A DNA stretch of 64,000 bases from Ferdinandcohnia salidurans (GTDB lineage: Bacteria > Bacillota > Bacilli > Bacillales > Bacillaceae_L), in the NCBI RefSeq assembly GCF_042680725.1, contig NZ_JBHUEK010000010.1:248001-312000 (forward strand), given 5' to 3'. Below are positions 39,819-48,427 of the stretch, one piece after another. Position 1 is the first letter of the stretch; each line of letters opens with the position of its first letter. The position numbers and the translations under genes were made by a program. The notes below the pieces were generated by a model that searched no databases, was not told where the DNA came from, and saw only the letters and a list, made by a program, of their open reading frames with translations.

Positions 39819-41603
39819 ATGTCAAATGCAACTGATAAAGTCGTTTTAGGTGGGGGCTTTTTAATTGAAGATCTTGAAGCAGACCGTGTCTTCACACCGG
39901 AAGATTATACAGATGAGCATAAAATGATTGCAAAAACTACAGAGGACTATGTAGCAAACGAAGTTCTTCCACAGGTTGAGCAACTTGAAAACCATGAATT
40001 TGATCGCTCAGTAAAATTATTGAAAAGCGCAGGAGACCTTGGCCTTTTAGGTGTAGACGTACCAGAAGAGTATGGTGGATTAGGTCTAGACAAAGTAAGC
40101 TCTGCATTAATTGCTGAAAAAATGGCAAGAGCAGGTGGATTCTCGATTTCGCATGGAGCACATGTTGGAATTGGTTCACTTCCAATTGTTCTTTTTGGTA
40201 ATGAAGAGCAAAAACAAAAATACCTTCCTAAATTAGCTACAGGTGAGTTACTAGCAGCATATGCATTAACAGAACCAGGTTCAGGTTCTGACGCACTAGG
40301 TGCAAAGACGACTGCAAAATTAAATGCAGAAGGAACGCACTATGTATTAAATGGTGAAAAGCAATGGATTACAAATGCTGGCTTTGCGGATGTATTTGTT
40401 GTCTATGCAAAAATTGATGGCGATAAATTCTCGGCTTTTATTGTTGAGCGTGAGTTTCCTGGCGTTTCAACAGGTGCTGAAGAAAAGAAAATGGGGATCA
40501 AGAGTTCTTCAACACGTACACTAATTCTCGAAGATGCACAGGTACCAGTCGAGAACCTTTTAGGTGAAGTTGGTCGTGGGCACGTAATTGCCTTTAATAT
40601 TTTAAATATTGGCCGTTATAAGCTAGGTGTAGGTGCAGTTGGCGGTGCGAAGAGTGCGTTTGAACTTGCTGTAAAATATGCAAACCAACGTCAACAATTT
40701 AAAACGCCAATTTCAAAATTTGGCTTAATCCAAGAAAAATTAGCGAATATGGCATCAAAGATTTATGCGGCTGAATCCAGCGTGTATCGTACAGTTGGTT
40801 ATTTTGAAGACCGTATGGGTCAATTATCTGAAGAAGAAGTAAAAAATGGTAAAGAAGTTGCAAAATCAATTGCTGAATATGCGATTGAGTGTTCGATTAA
40901 TAAGTTCTTCAACACTGAAGTGTTAGACTATGTAGTTGATGAAGGTGTTCAAATCCATGGTGGCTATGGATTTATGCAGGAATACGAAATCGAAAGAGCA
41001 TACCGTGATTCTCGTATTAATCGTATTTTTGAAGGAACAAATGAAATCAACCGTCTACTCGTCCCTGGAACATTCCTACGTAAGGCATTAAAAGGGGAAT
41101 TACCTTTACTTGAAAAAGCTACACAGCTTCAAGAGGAGCTTATGATGCTGATGCCTGAAGAGGTGGGCGAGGGCGTTCTAGAACAAGAGAAATTCCTAGT
41201 TCGAAATGCAAAGAAGATCGGTCTTATGATTGCTGGACTCGCAGCACAAAAATTTGGTCCTAAGCTTGAGAAAGAACAAGAGATTCTTGCAAATATTGCC
41301 GACATTGCTGCAAATATTTATGCGATGGAATCTGTGGTTCTTCGTACAGAAAAAGCAATCAACAAAACAGGTGAAGATAAAAATCAACAAAAGATCCTTT
41401 ATACTCAAGTATTTGTTCAAGAAGCATTTAATGAGATTAAAGCTCACGCTAAAGAAACACTTGTTGCGACAGAAGAAGGCGATGTTTTACGGATGATGAC
41501 ATCTGCACTACGTAAATTAACTCGTCATACACCTGTAAATGTCATTGCGAAAAAACGTGAAATTGCAGCAACACTTATCGAGGCTGAAAAATACACTGTG
41601 TAA
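39819..41603 (+). CDS. fadE: Acyl-CoA dehydrogenase FadE
   Basis: A 594-residue acyl-CoA dehydrogenase: the usual three-part fold (about residues 30-400) plus a C-terminal extension of about 190 residues typical of the FadE/very-long-chain type in Bacillus. Motifs are AYALTEPGSGSDALGAKTTA (FAD/substrate loop), QWITNAGFADVF and VQIHGGYGFMQEYEIERAYR near residue 386. The catalytic base is expected in the following FEGTNEINR segment. It introduces the trans-2 double bond. AGGGGG lies shortly before the ATG. Last gene of the FadR-controlled operon. Confidence 0.94.
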   Translation: MSNATDKVVLGGGFLIEDLEADRVFTPEDYTDEHKMIAKTTEDYVANEVLPQVEQLENHEFDRSVKLLKSAGDLGLLGVDVPEEYGGLGLDKVSSALIAEKMARAGGFSISHGAHVGIGSLPIVLFGNEEQKQKYLPKLATGELLAAYALTEPGSGSDALGAKTTAKLNAEGTHYVLNGEKQWITNAGFADVFVVYAKIDGDKFSAFIVEREFPGVSTGAEEKKMGIKSSSTRTLILEDAQVPVENLLGEVGRGHVIAFNILNIGRYKLGVGAVGGAKSAFELAVKYANQRQQFKTPISKFGLIQEKLANMASKIYAAESSVYRTVGYFEDRMGQLSEEEVKNGKEVAKSIAEYAIECSINKFFNTEVLDYVVDEGVQIHGGYGFMQEYEIERAYRDSRINRIFEGTNEINRLLVPGTFLRKALKGELPLLEKATQLQEELMMLMPEEVGEGVLEQEKFLVRNAKKIGLMIAGLAAQKFGPKLEKEQEILANIADIAANIYAMESVVLRTEKAINKTGEDKNQQKILYTQVFVQEAFNEIKAHAKETLVATEEGDVLRMMTSALRKLTRHTPVNVIAKKREIAATLIEAEKYTV

Positions 41604-41622
41604 TTCAAAACGGAACGGCGAG

Positions 41623-41651
41623 AAAAAGCTCCTAGAATAGGGGCTTTTTTT
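41623..41651 (+). terminator. Terminator of fad operon
   Basis: The hairpin aaaaagctccta / taggggcttttt with a 3-base loop followed by T residues. Confidence 0.88.
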
Positions 41652-41795
41652 CTTAAATAAGAGAGTTTTTTCTTTTTTTAGCAGGATAAACGGGAAATGA
41701 GTCGAAATTAATCCTTGGAATCTAGAGAATCGTTGTTATTTCAAAATTTTATATGTTAAAATATTTGGGTAGTATGTTGTAGGGGTGGTGAGAAT

Positions 41796-42155
41796 ATGGC
41801 TTTAACATTTTACTGGTATCCAAAATGTGGAACCTGTCGAAAAGCGAAAAAATGGCTTGAGGAACATCAGGTTGCTTTTGAGGAAATACATATTGTGGAG
41901 AATCCCCCATCAAAAGAGCAATTAAAAGAAATGTATCAAAACAGTGGATTGGAATTAAAGAAATTCTTCAATACAAGTGGTCAAAAATACCGCGAACTTG
42001 GATTGAAGGACAAAGTTGGTACAGCCTCCGAGGATGAATTGTTAGAACTTTTAGCCTCTGATGGAATGCTTATTAAGCGCCCACTCACTAGCGATGGTAA
42101 GAAGGTAACTGTTGGTTTTAATGAGGCGCAGTTTGAAGGCACTTGGGCAAAATAA
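41796..42155 (+). CDS. yusI: ArsC/Spx-like protein YusI
   Basis: A 119-residue thioredoxin-fold protein of the ArsC/Spx superfamily with Cys11-x2-Cys14 (YPKCGTCRKAKKWL) and the C-terminal LIKRPLTSDGKKVTVGFNE segment shared by arsenate reductases and Spx. It lacks obvious features for deciding between a reductase and a regulator. Position between fadE and gcvH equals that of B. subtilis yusI. A GGGGTGGTGAGAAT site precedes the ATG. Confidence 0.85.
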   Translation: MALTFYWYPKCGTCRKAKKWLEEHQVAFEEIHIVENPPSKEQLKEMYQNSGLELKKFFNTSGQKYRELGLKDKVGTASEDELLELLASDGMLIKRPLTSDGKKVTVGFNEAQFEGTWAK

Positions 42156-42264
42156 ATCGGATGAAAGACCTTAAAAAGGACTTTTACATAATCCATTTTA
42201 TTGAGATCATTCATCAAAATGGACACTAATTATTTCATAATATCGAATTAATGGAGGGTACAAG

Positions 42265-42648
42265 ATGAGCACGCCAAAAGAATTACGTTATTCTGAAGAA
42301 CATGAATGGGTGAAAGTCGAAGGGGAAAAAGTACGTATTGGGATTACAGATTTTGCACAATCTGAGTTAGGTGATATCGTATTCGTTGAACTACCAGAGG
42401 TAGGCGATGAAATACAAGCAGATGAGCCATTCGGTAGTGTTGAATCTGTTAAAACGGTTTCTGAACTTTATGCACCTATCAGTGGTAAAGTAGTAGAAAT
42501 AAATGAAGACCTTGATGACAGCCCAGAATTCGTAAATGAATCTCCATATGAAAAAGCATGGATGATCGTCATTGAGCCTGCAAATGCTGGTGATATTGAA
42601 AACCTAATGACAGCTGAGCAATATGAAGAAATGATAAAAGAAGACTAA
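42265..42648 (+). CDS. gcvH: Glycine cleavage system H protein
   Basis: A 127-residue lipoyl carrier with the lipoylation site Lys63 in GSVESVKTVSELYAP. It shuttles the aminomethyl group in glycine cleavage, and in Bacillus it is also the entry protein for lipoyl groups delivered to other complexes. It stands apart from the gcvT-P genes, as in B. subtilis. GGAGGG lies nine bases before the ATG, and a strong terminator follows. Confidence 0.96.
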   Translation: MSTPKELRYSEEHEWVKVEGEKVRIGITDFAQSELGDIVFVELPEVGDEIQADEPFGSVESVKTVSELYAPISGKVVEINEDLDDSPEFVNESPYEKAWMIVIEPANAGDIENLMTAEQYEEMIKED

Positions 42649-42660
42649 CATTTTTATAAA

Positions 42661-42699
42661 AAGAGCCGAAAACAGGAAAAAATTCCTATCGGCTCTTTT
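42661..42699 (+). terminator. Terminator after gcvH
   Basis: aagagccg / cggctctt arms with an internal aggaa/ttcct pairing and a T-run. Confidence 0.9.
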
Positions 42700-42793
42700 A
42701 TTGTTTTCCATACTTATAAGGACAATGACAAATGGAATGAAGTTTTTCTTAATGGACACTCTAAAATTAAATACCGATGGAAGGGTGTTCGTA

Positions 42794-43039
42794 ATGGTAT
42801 TGAAACATACTCGAATTGAAGTGACTGACCGAGTGGTTGGCAAGCTTGGAGATAACGAAATGAAATTATATGTTGAGAATGAACCAATTGGAAAAATCCG
42901 ATTTACAAATGAAGGGGCTCAATATGAATTAAAGCAGGGGTATGAGCAAGAGGAGAGCAAAATTTTCACATATGCTGACATACCTACTAACCCAGATATG
43001 AAATATGTAGATTGTGATGATGAAAATGGTTGGTGTTAA
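42794..43039 (+). CDS. yusG: YusG-like (DUF2553) protein
   Basis: An 81-residue protein beginning MVLKHTRIEVTDRVVGKLGD, beta-rich by appearance, ending in an acidic, Cys-containing tail (CDDENGWC). Position and length match B. subtilis yusG, of unknown function. The ATG at 42794 is preceded by GGAAGG nine bases upstream. The frame is open back to 42701, but that part contains the gcvH terminator region and is not supported. Confidence 0.7.
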   Translation: MVLKHTRIEVTDRVVGKLGDNEMKLYVENEPIGKIRFTNEGAQYELKQGYEQEESKIFTYADIPTNPDMKYVDCDDENGWC

Positions 43040-43067
43040 GACAGTGGATACCCACTGTCTTTTTTTC
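43039..43067 (+). terminator. Terminator after yusG
   Basis: The perfect 9-bp stem agacagtgg / ccactgtct with a 4-base loop and a T-run overlaps the end of the yusG stop codon. Confidence 0.9.
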
Positions 43068-43186
43068 CCTATTGTTTCCTAATGATTCACCAAAATATAA
43101 TCTTCGCTATAAAATGAAGGAAAAGCAGTTGTACACATCGAAGAAGTATATAACAGATTAATGTACACTTGAAACAAGGTGATGAA

Positions 43187-43540
43187 ATGGTGGCTTTTGA
43201 CGAATATGAAAAAGTAATCATTGTTGAGGGGAGAACAGATAAAAAGAAAGTCGAAACCGTTGTGAATGAACCTGTTGAAATTATTTGTACCAACGGAACG
43301 ATCAGTATTTCCAAACTCGATGAGTTAATTGAGCATTTGTTTAATAAAGATGTTTATATTTTAGTGGATGCCGACAGAGCAGGAGATAAACTTAGAAAAC
43401 AGTTTAAACGTGAATTTCCAGAAGCGCGGCATTTGTTTATCGATAAAATGTATCGCGAGGTTGCGACTGCCCCTGAACAACATATTGCAACGGTACTGCT
43501 TTCAGCAAACATTGATGTGCACGCTGAATACTTACTGTAG
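43187..43540 (+). CDS. yusF: Small stand-alone Toprim-domain protein YusF
   Basis: A 117-residue single Toprim domain: the catalytic Glu in KVIIVEGRTDKKKV (about residue 14) and the acidic DxD in VYILVDADRAGDKLRKQF (about residue 60). Such domains belong to RNase M5-like or primase-like nucleic-acid enzymes. This small form is close to the N-terminal part of ribonuclease M5 but lacks the rest. The start ATG follows AAGGTGATGAA; a TTG 18 bases upstream lies before that site. It corresponds to B. subtilis yusF; function unknown. Confidence 0.82.
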   Translation: MVAFDEYEKVIIVEGRTDKKKVETVVNEPVEIICTNGTISISKLDELIEHLFNKDVYILVDADRAGDKLRKQFKREFPEARHLFIDKMYREVATAPEQHIATVLLSANIDVHAEYLL

Positions 43541-43620
43541 TGCCAAGCGTCTATCCTATACTTTTTCAATAAATATGGTAAAATAAACAACAATTAAGAT
43601 GATAAAAGGTTGTCGTAAAG

Positions 43621-43926
43621 ATGAAGGAATGGAATGAACACGAAATTGACACTCACCTTACGAACACGGGGGAGTTTTGGCTTTATTTGTTTACACCGAT
43701 GTGCGGAACCTGTCAGGTAGCTTCAAAAATGATGACTGTCGTCGCTGAGTTGTTACCCTACGTAATAATCGGTAAGAGTGATCTGAATTATTTACCAAAA
43801 AAAGCAATTGAGTGGCAAATTGAAAGTGTTCCTTGTTTAATACATGTAAAAGAAGGAAAAGTTGCGCAAAAGTATTATGCCTTTCACTCAGTTCCTTACT
43901 TGGTTGAAATCTTATCAAAGAAATAA
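43621..43926 (+). CDS. yusE: Thioredoxin-like protein YusE
   Basis: A 101-residue thioredoxin-fold protein with the redox motif Cys28-Gly-Thr-Cys31 (TPMCGTCQVASKMM) and the cis-Pro segment IESVPCLIHVKEGK. No signal peptide, so cytoplasmic. It follows yusF by 80 bases as in B. subtilis. AAAGGTTGTCGTAAAG precedes the ATG. Its partner substrates are not known. Confidence 0.87.
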   Translation: MKEWNEHEIDTHLTNTGEFWLYLFTPMCGTCQVASKMMTVVAELLPYVIIGKSDLNYLPKKAIEWQIESVPCLIHVKEGKVAQKYYAFHSVPYLVEILSKK

Positions 43927-43962
43927 GCCCAGGAATGTTGATATCAGCATTCTTGGGTTTTT
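43927..43962 (+). terminator. Terminator after yusE
   Basis: Arms cccaggaatgttgata / tatcagcattcttggg with two mismatches, followed by TTTTTG. Confidence 0.85.
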
Positions 43963-44127
43963 GTTTTTCAACGGGTTAATTGTCTACCCAAGGAAAATTT
44001 TAAACATATTACCTAAAACAACTCCGTTTATCGTTTTTCATTGTACTCATACTAAAGAGAGTACTATAAAAAAGGGAAAACTCATGAAATTTCTGTACGA
44101 TATTTCCTAAAGTTGGGGGAGACGTTC

Positions 44128-44907
44128 ATGGAGTCAATATGGCTTGAATATGCCTGGGCATTGTTAATCCTAATCGGCTTGGAAGGCTTATTATCAGCCG
44201 ACAATGCTCTAGTGCTAGCAATCATAGCCAAACATTTACCCGAAGAACAGAAAAAAAGAGCAATCAATTACGGAATACTCATGGCTTTTGTTTTCCGTTT
44301 TGGAGCACTTTTTGCTATTTCCTTTATTGCAAACGTTTGGCAAATACAAGCGATAGGAGCAGCTTATCTTCTTTATTTAGGATTAAAGCATATCATCCAA
44401 GCAAGGTTTGGAAAAGAAAATAAGAACATTCATAAGGATGATGAAAAAGAGTCTGCTGGTAAAGGATTTTGGCCAACAGTAGGAAAGATTGCATTAGCGG
44501 ATCTTGCTTTTGCTATTGATTCAATCTTAGCTGCGGTCGCTTTAGCCCTTGGTCTTCCAGACTCACCTCTTGGCAATTTCGGTGGTATGGATGGAGGGCA
44601 ATTCCTTGTTATTCTTCTTGGAGGTATTGCTGGCCTCGTATTGATTAAATTTGCTGCAACTTGGTTTGTGCAACTTCTTGAGAAACGACCTGCATTGGAA
44701 ACAACCGCCTATGCAATTGTAGCCTGGGTCGGTGTCAAACTTGCTGTAATTACCCTTGCTCATGAGGATATTGGTATCTTAGATCATGATTTCCCTCATA
44801 GTACTGTTTGGACAATTATCTTCTATGGAGTATTAGTTGGCATTGCACTATTTGGTTGGTTTGCACCGAGTAATAAGAAAACTTTACAAAACCGTGAAGC
44901 TTCTTAA
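44128..44907 (+). CDS. TerC-family integral membrane protein (probable Mn2+ exporter)
   Basis: A 259-residue membrane protein with about seven helices and the two TerC acidic signatures: EGLLSADNALVLAIIA (about 20-35) and LADLAFAIDSILAAVAL (about 126-142). Bacillus TerC members (YceF, YkoY, YjbE types) export manganese and help metallate secreted enzymes. No yybP-ykoY manganese riboswitch was seen upstream. The ATG is chosen over an in-frame TTG at 44113 because GGGGGAG sits seven bases before the ATG. Monocistronic, with a terminator downstream. Confidence 0.86.
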   Translation: MESIWLEYAWALLILIGLEGLLSADNALVLAIIAKHLPEEQKKRAINYGILMAFVFRFGALFAISFIANVWQIQAIGAAYLLYLGLKHIIQARFGKENKNIHKDDEKESAGKGFWPTVGKIALADLAFAIDSILAAVALALGLPDSPLGNFGGMDGGQFLVILLGGIAGLVLIKFAATWFVQLLEKRPALETTAYAIVAWVGVKLAVITLAHEDIGILDHDFPHSTVWTIIFYGVLVGIALFGWFAPSNKKTLQNREAS

Positions 44908-44960
44908 AAATATACTCTTTCCTGTGATGAAGCGAAGGAGTGTTTCCCTTCATGTCTATA

Positions 44961-45001
44961 AACTGCGATAATCCAATTGGGTTATCGCAGTTCTTTTTTT
45001 T
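44961..45001 (+). terminator. Terminator after terC-family gene
   Basis: A perfect 11-bp stem aactgcgataa / ttatcgcagtt with an AT loop, followed by a T-run. Confidence 0.9.
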
Positions 45002-45107
45002 ATAAATACACCATTTTTGTATTCGGTATATTGCAATTTTTTTAAAAAGTTGTATGATATTTAGGGAATCGAAATATCGTACTTATCATGGAGTTATAGG
45101 AGCACAT

Positions 45108-46382
45108 ATGAGAATTGTGACAGGATGGAAAACACAATATAAAGCATACAATCAAAACATTAAACGATTTATCCTAGCGACTGTTTTTACACAATTAGGC
45201 ATGGGTATGTTCACCATCATGTATAACTTTTATGTAAGAGAGCTAGGTTACTCCGATCAAACGAATGGAACGATTATCGCAATGACAGCTTTAGCATCTG
45301 CTTTAATCCTCGTACCCGCAGGGCTAATGAGTGATAGATTTGGCAGAAAGAAAGTGATGGTACTTGGAGTTGCGATTTCTACATTTGCTTTTTTTGCTAG
45401 AAGTATTCTTGATGTTGAGCAGTTGCTTATTGCTACCGCTTTTATAACAGGCTTATCGACTGCATTTATTCAAGTATCAGGAATCCCATGGTTAGCGGAA
45501 AACTCAACATCTTCACAAAGGGTTCACCTTTTTAGTTTTCATTCAGCAATCATGATGGTCGCCCAAGTGGTAGGGAATATTGCGGGTGGAGCATTTTCTG
45601 ATGCTTTTCAATTTGTCTTTCATATGAGTGGGCTTTGGAGTGTAAGAATCACACTATTAATTGCAACTATCATTTATATGGCTGGCATTTTACCAATACT
45701 TAAAATGAATGAACAGCCAAGGAAACAACCAGAGATTAAAAAAGTGGAGTCCTTTAGTCAAAAGCTACGAACAAATAAATCACAAATAAAGCTAATTGCG
45801 ATGTTTGCATTTGCTCAAATGATCATAGGATTTGGTTCAGGATTAGTTATTCCATACCTAAATTTATATTTTGCAGACCGGTTTTTAGCGAGTAATACTG
45901 TAATTGGTCTCATTTTATCGTTGGGACAAGCCGCAACTGCGATCGCGATGATTATAGGACCAGCCATTGTTAGTAAGGTAGGAGAAGTTCGCGCAGTGGT
46001 GTATCTACAATTATCATCATTACCTTTCCTCTTGCTAACTGGGTATACCGAAAATCTTTACATAGCAGCGATTGCCTTTTTATTTAGACAAGCATTAATG
46101 AATGCAGGCAACCCGATTCAAGCATCTCTTGTTATGGGACGGGTGGATGATTCTATGAAAGGACTGGCCAACTCAGTTAATCAAATGGTATTTTCATTAG
46201 GCTGGGCTTTAATGGGGCCAGTATCAACCTCAATTGTGATGCTGCATGGTGCTTATTGGGGCTATGCTTATGTGTTTACAATTACGTCTGTCTTATATTT
46301 AATCGGTTCTCTCTATTTCCTATTTGTTTTTACAGGGAAATCCTTTCAAAAAGGAGAAAAACAAATCGCGAAAATATCTTAA
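45108..46382 (+). CDS. Major facilitator superfamily transporter
   Basis: A 424-residue MFS permease with 12 membrane helices. The family loop motif between helices 2 and 3 is AGLMSDRFGRKKVMVLG, with a long basic central loop near residue 210. The substrate class cannot be inferred. The start is placed at 45108 because ATAGGAGCACAT directly precedes that ATG; the frame runs 18 codons further upstream without support. It stands alone between the terC-family terminator and the SAM riboswitch; no terminator was recognised after it. The gap 46383-46509 shows nothing distinct. Confidence 0.85.
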   Translation: MRIVTGWKTQYKAYNQNIKRFILATVFTQLGMGMFTIMYNFYVRELGYSDQTNGTIIAMTALASALILVPAGLMSDRFGRKKVMVLGVAISTFAFFARSILDVEQLLIATAFITGLSTAFIQVSGIPWLAENSTSSQRVHLFSFHSAIMMVAQVVGNIAGGAFSDAFQFVFHMSGLWSVRITLLIATIIYMAGILPILKMNEQPRKQPEIKKVESFSQKLRTNKSQIKLIAMFAFAQMIIGFGSGLVIPYLNLYFADRFLASNTVIGLILSLGQAATAIAMIIGPAIVSKVGEVRAVVYLQLSSLPFLLLTGYTENLYIAAIAFLFRQALMNAGNPIQASLVMGRVDDSMKGLANSVNQMVFSLGWALMGPVSTSIVMLHGAYWGYAYVFTITSVLYLIGSLYFLFVFTGKSFQKGEKQIAKIS

Positions 46383-46509
46383 TATGTCGTATTTCCCGGG
46401 AAAAAGGAACGAATCTTGTAGCAATTACATGAATGTGTCATTTAAGGATGTCGATTTTTACAAAAAAGACAAGTAATTTGGAATATCTTGTTTTTTCTAA
46501 ATATTTTCA

Positions 46510-46538
46510 TTGACTTGTAAATGAAAAAGGGTTAACAT
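46510..46538 (+). promoter_or_regulatory. Promoter of metY leader
   Basis: TTGACT (46510-46515), a 17-base spacer and TAACAT (46533-46538). The predicted start is about 25 bases before the SAM aptamer. Confidence 0.6.
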
Positions 46539-46571
46539 CAAATTAATCATAAAAATACAAAACTTAATAGT

Positions 46572-46718
46572 TTATCTTATCACGAGTGGTGGAGGGAATG
46601 GCCCTATGAAACCCGGCAACCGGTAATTTACACGGTGCTAAATCCAACAGGCATTTTTTTGTCTGAAAGATAAGAAGAGAACCATACATACAACCTCTTC
46701 TTATCGAAGAGGTTTTTT
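46572..46718 (+). ncRNA. SAM-I riboswitch (S-box) controlling metY
   Basis: The leader contains the conserved S-box core: GAGTGGTGGAGGGA, GGCCCTATGAAACCCGGCAACC and GGTGCTAAATCC. P1 is closed by cttatc (46575-46580) with gataag (46669-46674). The terminator stem aacctcttc / gaagaggtt (46692-46713) ends in a T-run. The bases gataagaag (46669-46677) are the exact complement of cttcttatc (46697-46705), which forms the antiterminator when SAM is low. High SAM therefore stops transcription before metY. Confidence 0.97.
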
Positions 46719-46750
46719 ATTTTATTTTATTATAAGAGGGAGAGATTCAA

Positions 46751-48073
46751 GTGAGTGAAAAACAGAAAAACTATAGACCAGAAACTATCGCGATACATGG
46801 GGGTCTTGAAGCAGATCCAGTAACCGGAGCTAGAGCAGTTCCTATCTATCAGTCAAATGCATTCAAATTTAACACAACTGAACATGCAGCAAATCTTTTT
46901 GGCTTAAAAGAAAATGGTTATATATATACTCGAATCCACAACCCTACTACTACTGTTTTTGAAGAAAGAGTTGCCCAATTAGAAGGTGGAGTTGGTGCAT
47001 TAGCAGTTGCAAGTGGAATGGCAGCCATTACGACTTCAATCCTTAACATTGCAGGAGCAGGGGATGAGATTGTATCTGCTTCGACACTATATGGTGGAAC
47101 GTATAATCTATTTGCTAACACTCTACCTAAATATGGAATTAAGACACATTTAGTAGATCCAAAAAATCCAGAAAATTTCCGTCAAGCCATTACACCAAAT
47201 ACAAAGGCGATCTTTGCTGAGACAATCGGAAACCCAAGCTTGGATATCCTTGATATTGAGGCCGTTGCTAATATTGCTCATGAAGCAGGAATTCCTCTAA
47301 TTGTTGACAATACATTTGCGACACCATATTTATGTAGACCAATTGAGCATGGAGCAGACATTGTCATCCATTCTGCTACAAAGTGGTTACTAGGAAATGG
47401 AACATCCATGGGTGGAATTATTGTAGACGGTGGAAAATTTGATTGGAACTCGTCAAAATTCCCTGGATTTACTACTCCAGATCCAAGCTATCATGATTTA
47501 GTCTACGCTGAAGCATTAGGACCAGTAGCCTTTATTATAAAAGCGAGAGTTCAATTACTGCGTGATTTAGGTCCAGCTATTAGCCCTTATAATTCATTCC
47601 AATTTAACTTAGGTCTAGAAACATTACATGTTCGTATGAAGGAGCATATTGCAAATACGAAAGAAGTTGTTTCTTATCTGAAAGATCATCCTGGCGTTGA
47701 ATGGGTATTGTATCCAGGTGAAGAGGACCATCCAAATAAACAACTAGCTGATAAATATTTACCAAAAGGTGCTGGATCCGTAATTGTGTTCGGTATTAAA
47801 GGTGGAAGAGAAGCTGGCGAAAAGCTAATCAATAGTGTTGAGCTTTGGTCACATGTTGCAAACGTTGGTGATGCAAAAAGTTTAATTATTCATCCTGCTA
47901 GTACTACACACCAACAATTAAGTCCAGAAGATCTAAAGGCATCTGGTGTAACAGAAGATTTAGTTCGCTTATCTGTTGGTATTGAAAATGTTGAAGATAT
48001 TTTAGAAGATTTGGAGCAAGCGATTAAAGCAGCAAATGGAACAAGTTCAGCTTTATCGGTACCGACTGCATAA
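46751..48073 (+). CDS. metY: O-acetylhomoserine sulfhydrylase (homocysteine synthase) MetY
   Basis: A 440-residue PLP enzyme of the Cys/Met-metabolism family. It has the start motif ETIAIHGGLEADPVTGAR, YTRIHNPTTTVFEERVAQLE, the substrate loop SGMAAITTSIL and the PLP lysine in HSATKWLLGNGTSMGG (about residue 213). The length and the insertion around residues 225-270 favour O-acetylhomoserine aminocarboxypropyltransferase over the shorter cystathionine gamma-synthase. It makes homocysteine directly from sulfide. Control by the SAM riboswitch 32 bases upstream fits a methionine-biosynthesis role. Confidence 0.93.
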   Translation: MSEKQKNYRPETIAIHGGLEADPVTGARAVPIYQSNAFKFNTTEHAANLFGLKENGYIYTRIHNPTTTVFEERVAQLEGGVGALAVASGMAAITTSILNIAGAGDEIVSASTLYGGTYNLFANTLPKYGIKTHLVDPKNPENFRQAITPNTKAIFAETIGNPSLDILDIEAVANIAHEAGIPLIVDNTFATPYLCRPIEHGADIVIHSATKWLLGNGTSMGGIIVDGGKFDWNSSKFPGFTTPDPSYHDLVYAEALGPVAFIIKARVQLLRDLGPAISPYNSFQFNLGLETLHVRMKEHIANTKEVVSYLKDHPGVEWVLYPGEEDHPNKQLADKYLPKGAGSVIVFGIKGGREAGEKLINSVELWSHVANVGDAKSLIIHPASTTHQQLSPEDLKASGVTEDLVRLSVGIENVEDILEDLEQAIKAANGTSSALSVPTA

Positions 48074-48098
48074 CTAAAAATCGTTCACAATATTTTCG

Positions 48099-48127
48099 TT
48101 GACACCCCTATATATAGATGATAAGAT
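48099..48127 (+). promoter_or_regulatory. Promoter of metNPQ leader
   Basis: TTGACA (48099-48104), a 17-base spacer and TAAGAT (48122-48127), about 50 bases before the riboswitch. Confidence 0.7.
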
Positions 48128-48177
48128 AACTCTCGTGTTGTTTAAGTACGATAATAAAAGTTAAATAAATCTGATAA

Positions 48178-48340
48178 CTCTTATTTAGAGTGGTGGAGGG
48201 ATGTGCCCGATGAAACCCAGCAACCGTCAACGTCTGTTGAAAAGGTGCCAATTCACACAAAGCTATGGGCTTTGGGAGATGAGAGGAAGGAATCACTAAA
48301 TTGTGCCTTTCTGCTCGTTTTTGCAGGAAGGCTTTTATTT
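48178..48340 (+). ncRNA. SAM-I riboswitch (S-box) controlling metNPQ
   Basis: A second S-box leader with GAGTGGTGGAGGGA, GTGCCCGATGAAACCCAGCAACC and AAGGTGCCAATTC. P1 pairs ctcttat (48178-48184) with atgagag (48279-48285). The terminator gcctttctgc / gcaggaaggc (48305-48332) is followed by a T-rich tract. It represses the methionine ABC transporter genes when SAM is plentiful. An open frame on the opposite strand (48108-48296) is an artefact. Confidence 0.97.
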
Positions 48341-48427
48341 TTATAGGCGGGCATATTTAGTATCTTTATTTATTTACATTATCGCATACACTAAACATAG
48401 TTTTCTCTGAATAGAAGGTGTGACAAC

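Noticed and set aside
42701..42793. Longer yusG start at 42701
   Set aside because: The extra 31 codons lie directly after the gcvH terminator, have no ribosome-binding site of their own, and the ATG at 42794 has GGAAGG at suitable spacing.
43963..44127. yybP-ykoY manganese riboswitch before the TerC-family gene
   Set aside because: The conserved GGGGAGUA and paired loop sequences of that riboswitch were looked for and not found.
48108..48296. Minus-strand frame across the metNPQ leader
   Set aside because: It is the complement of the SAM riboswitch.
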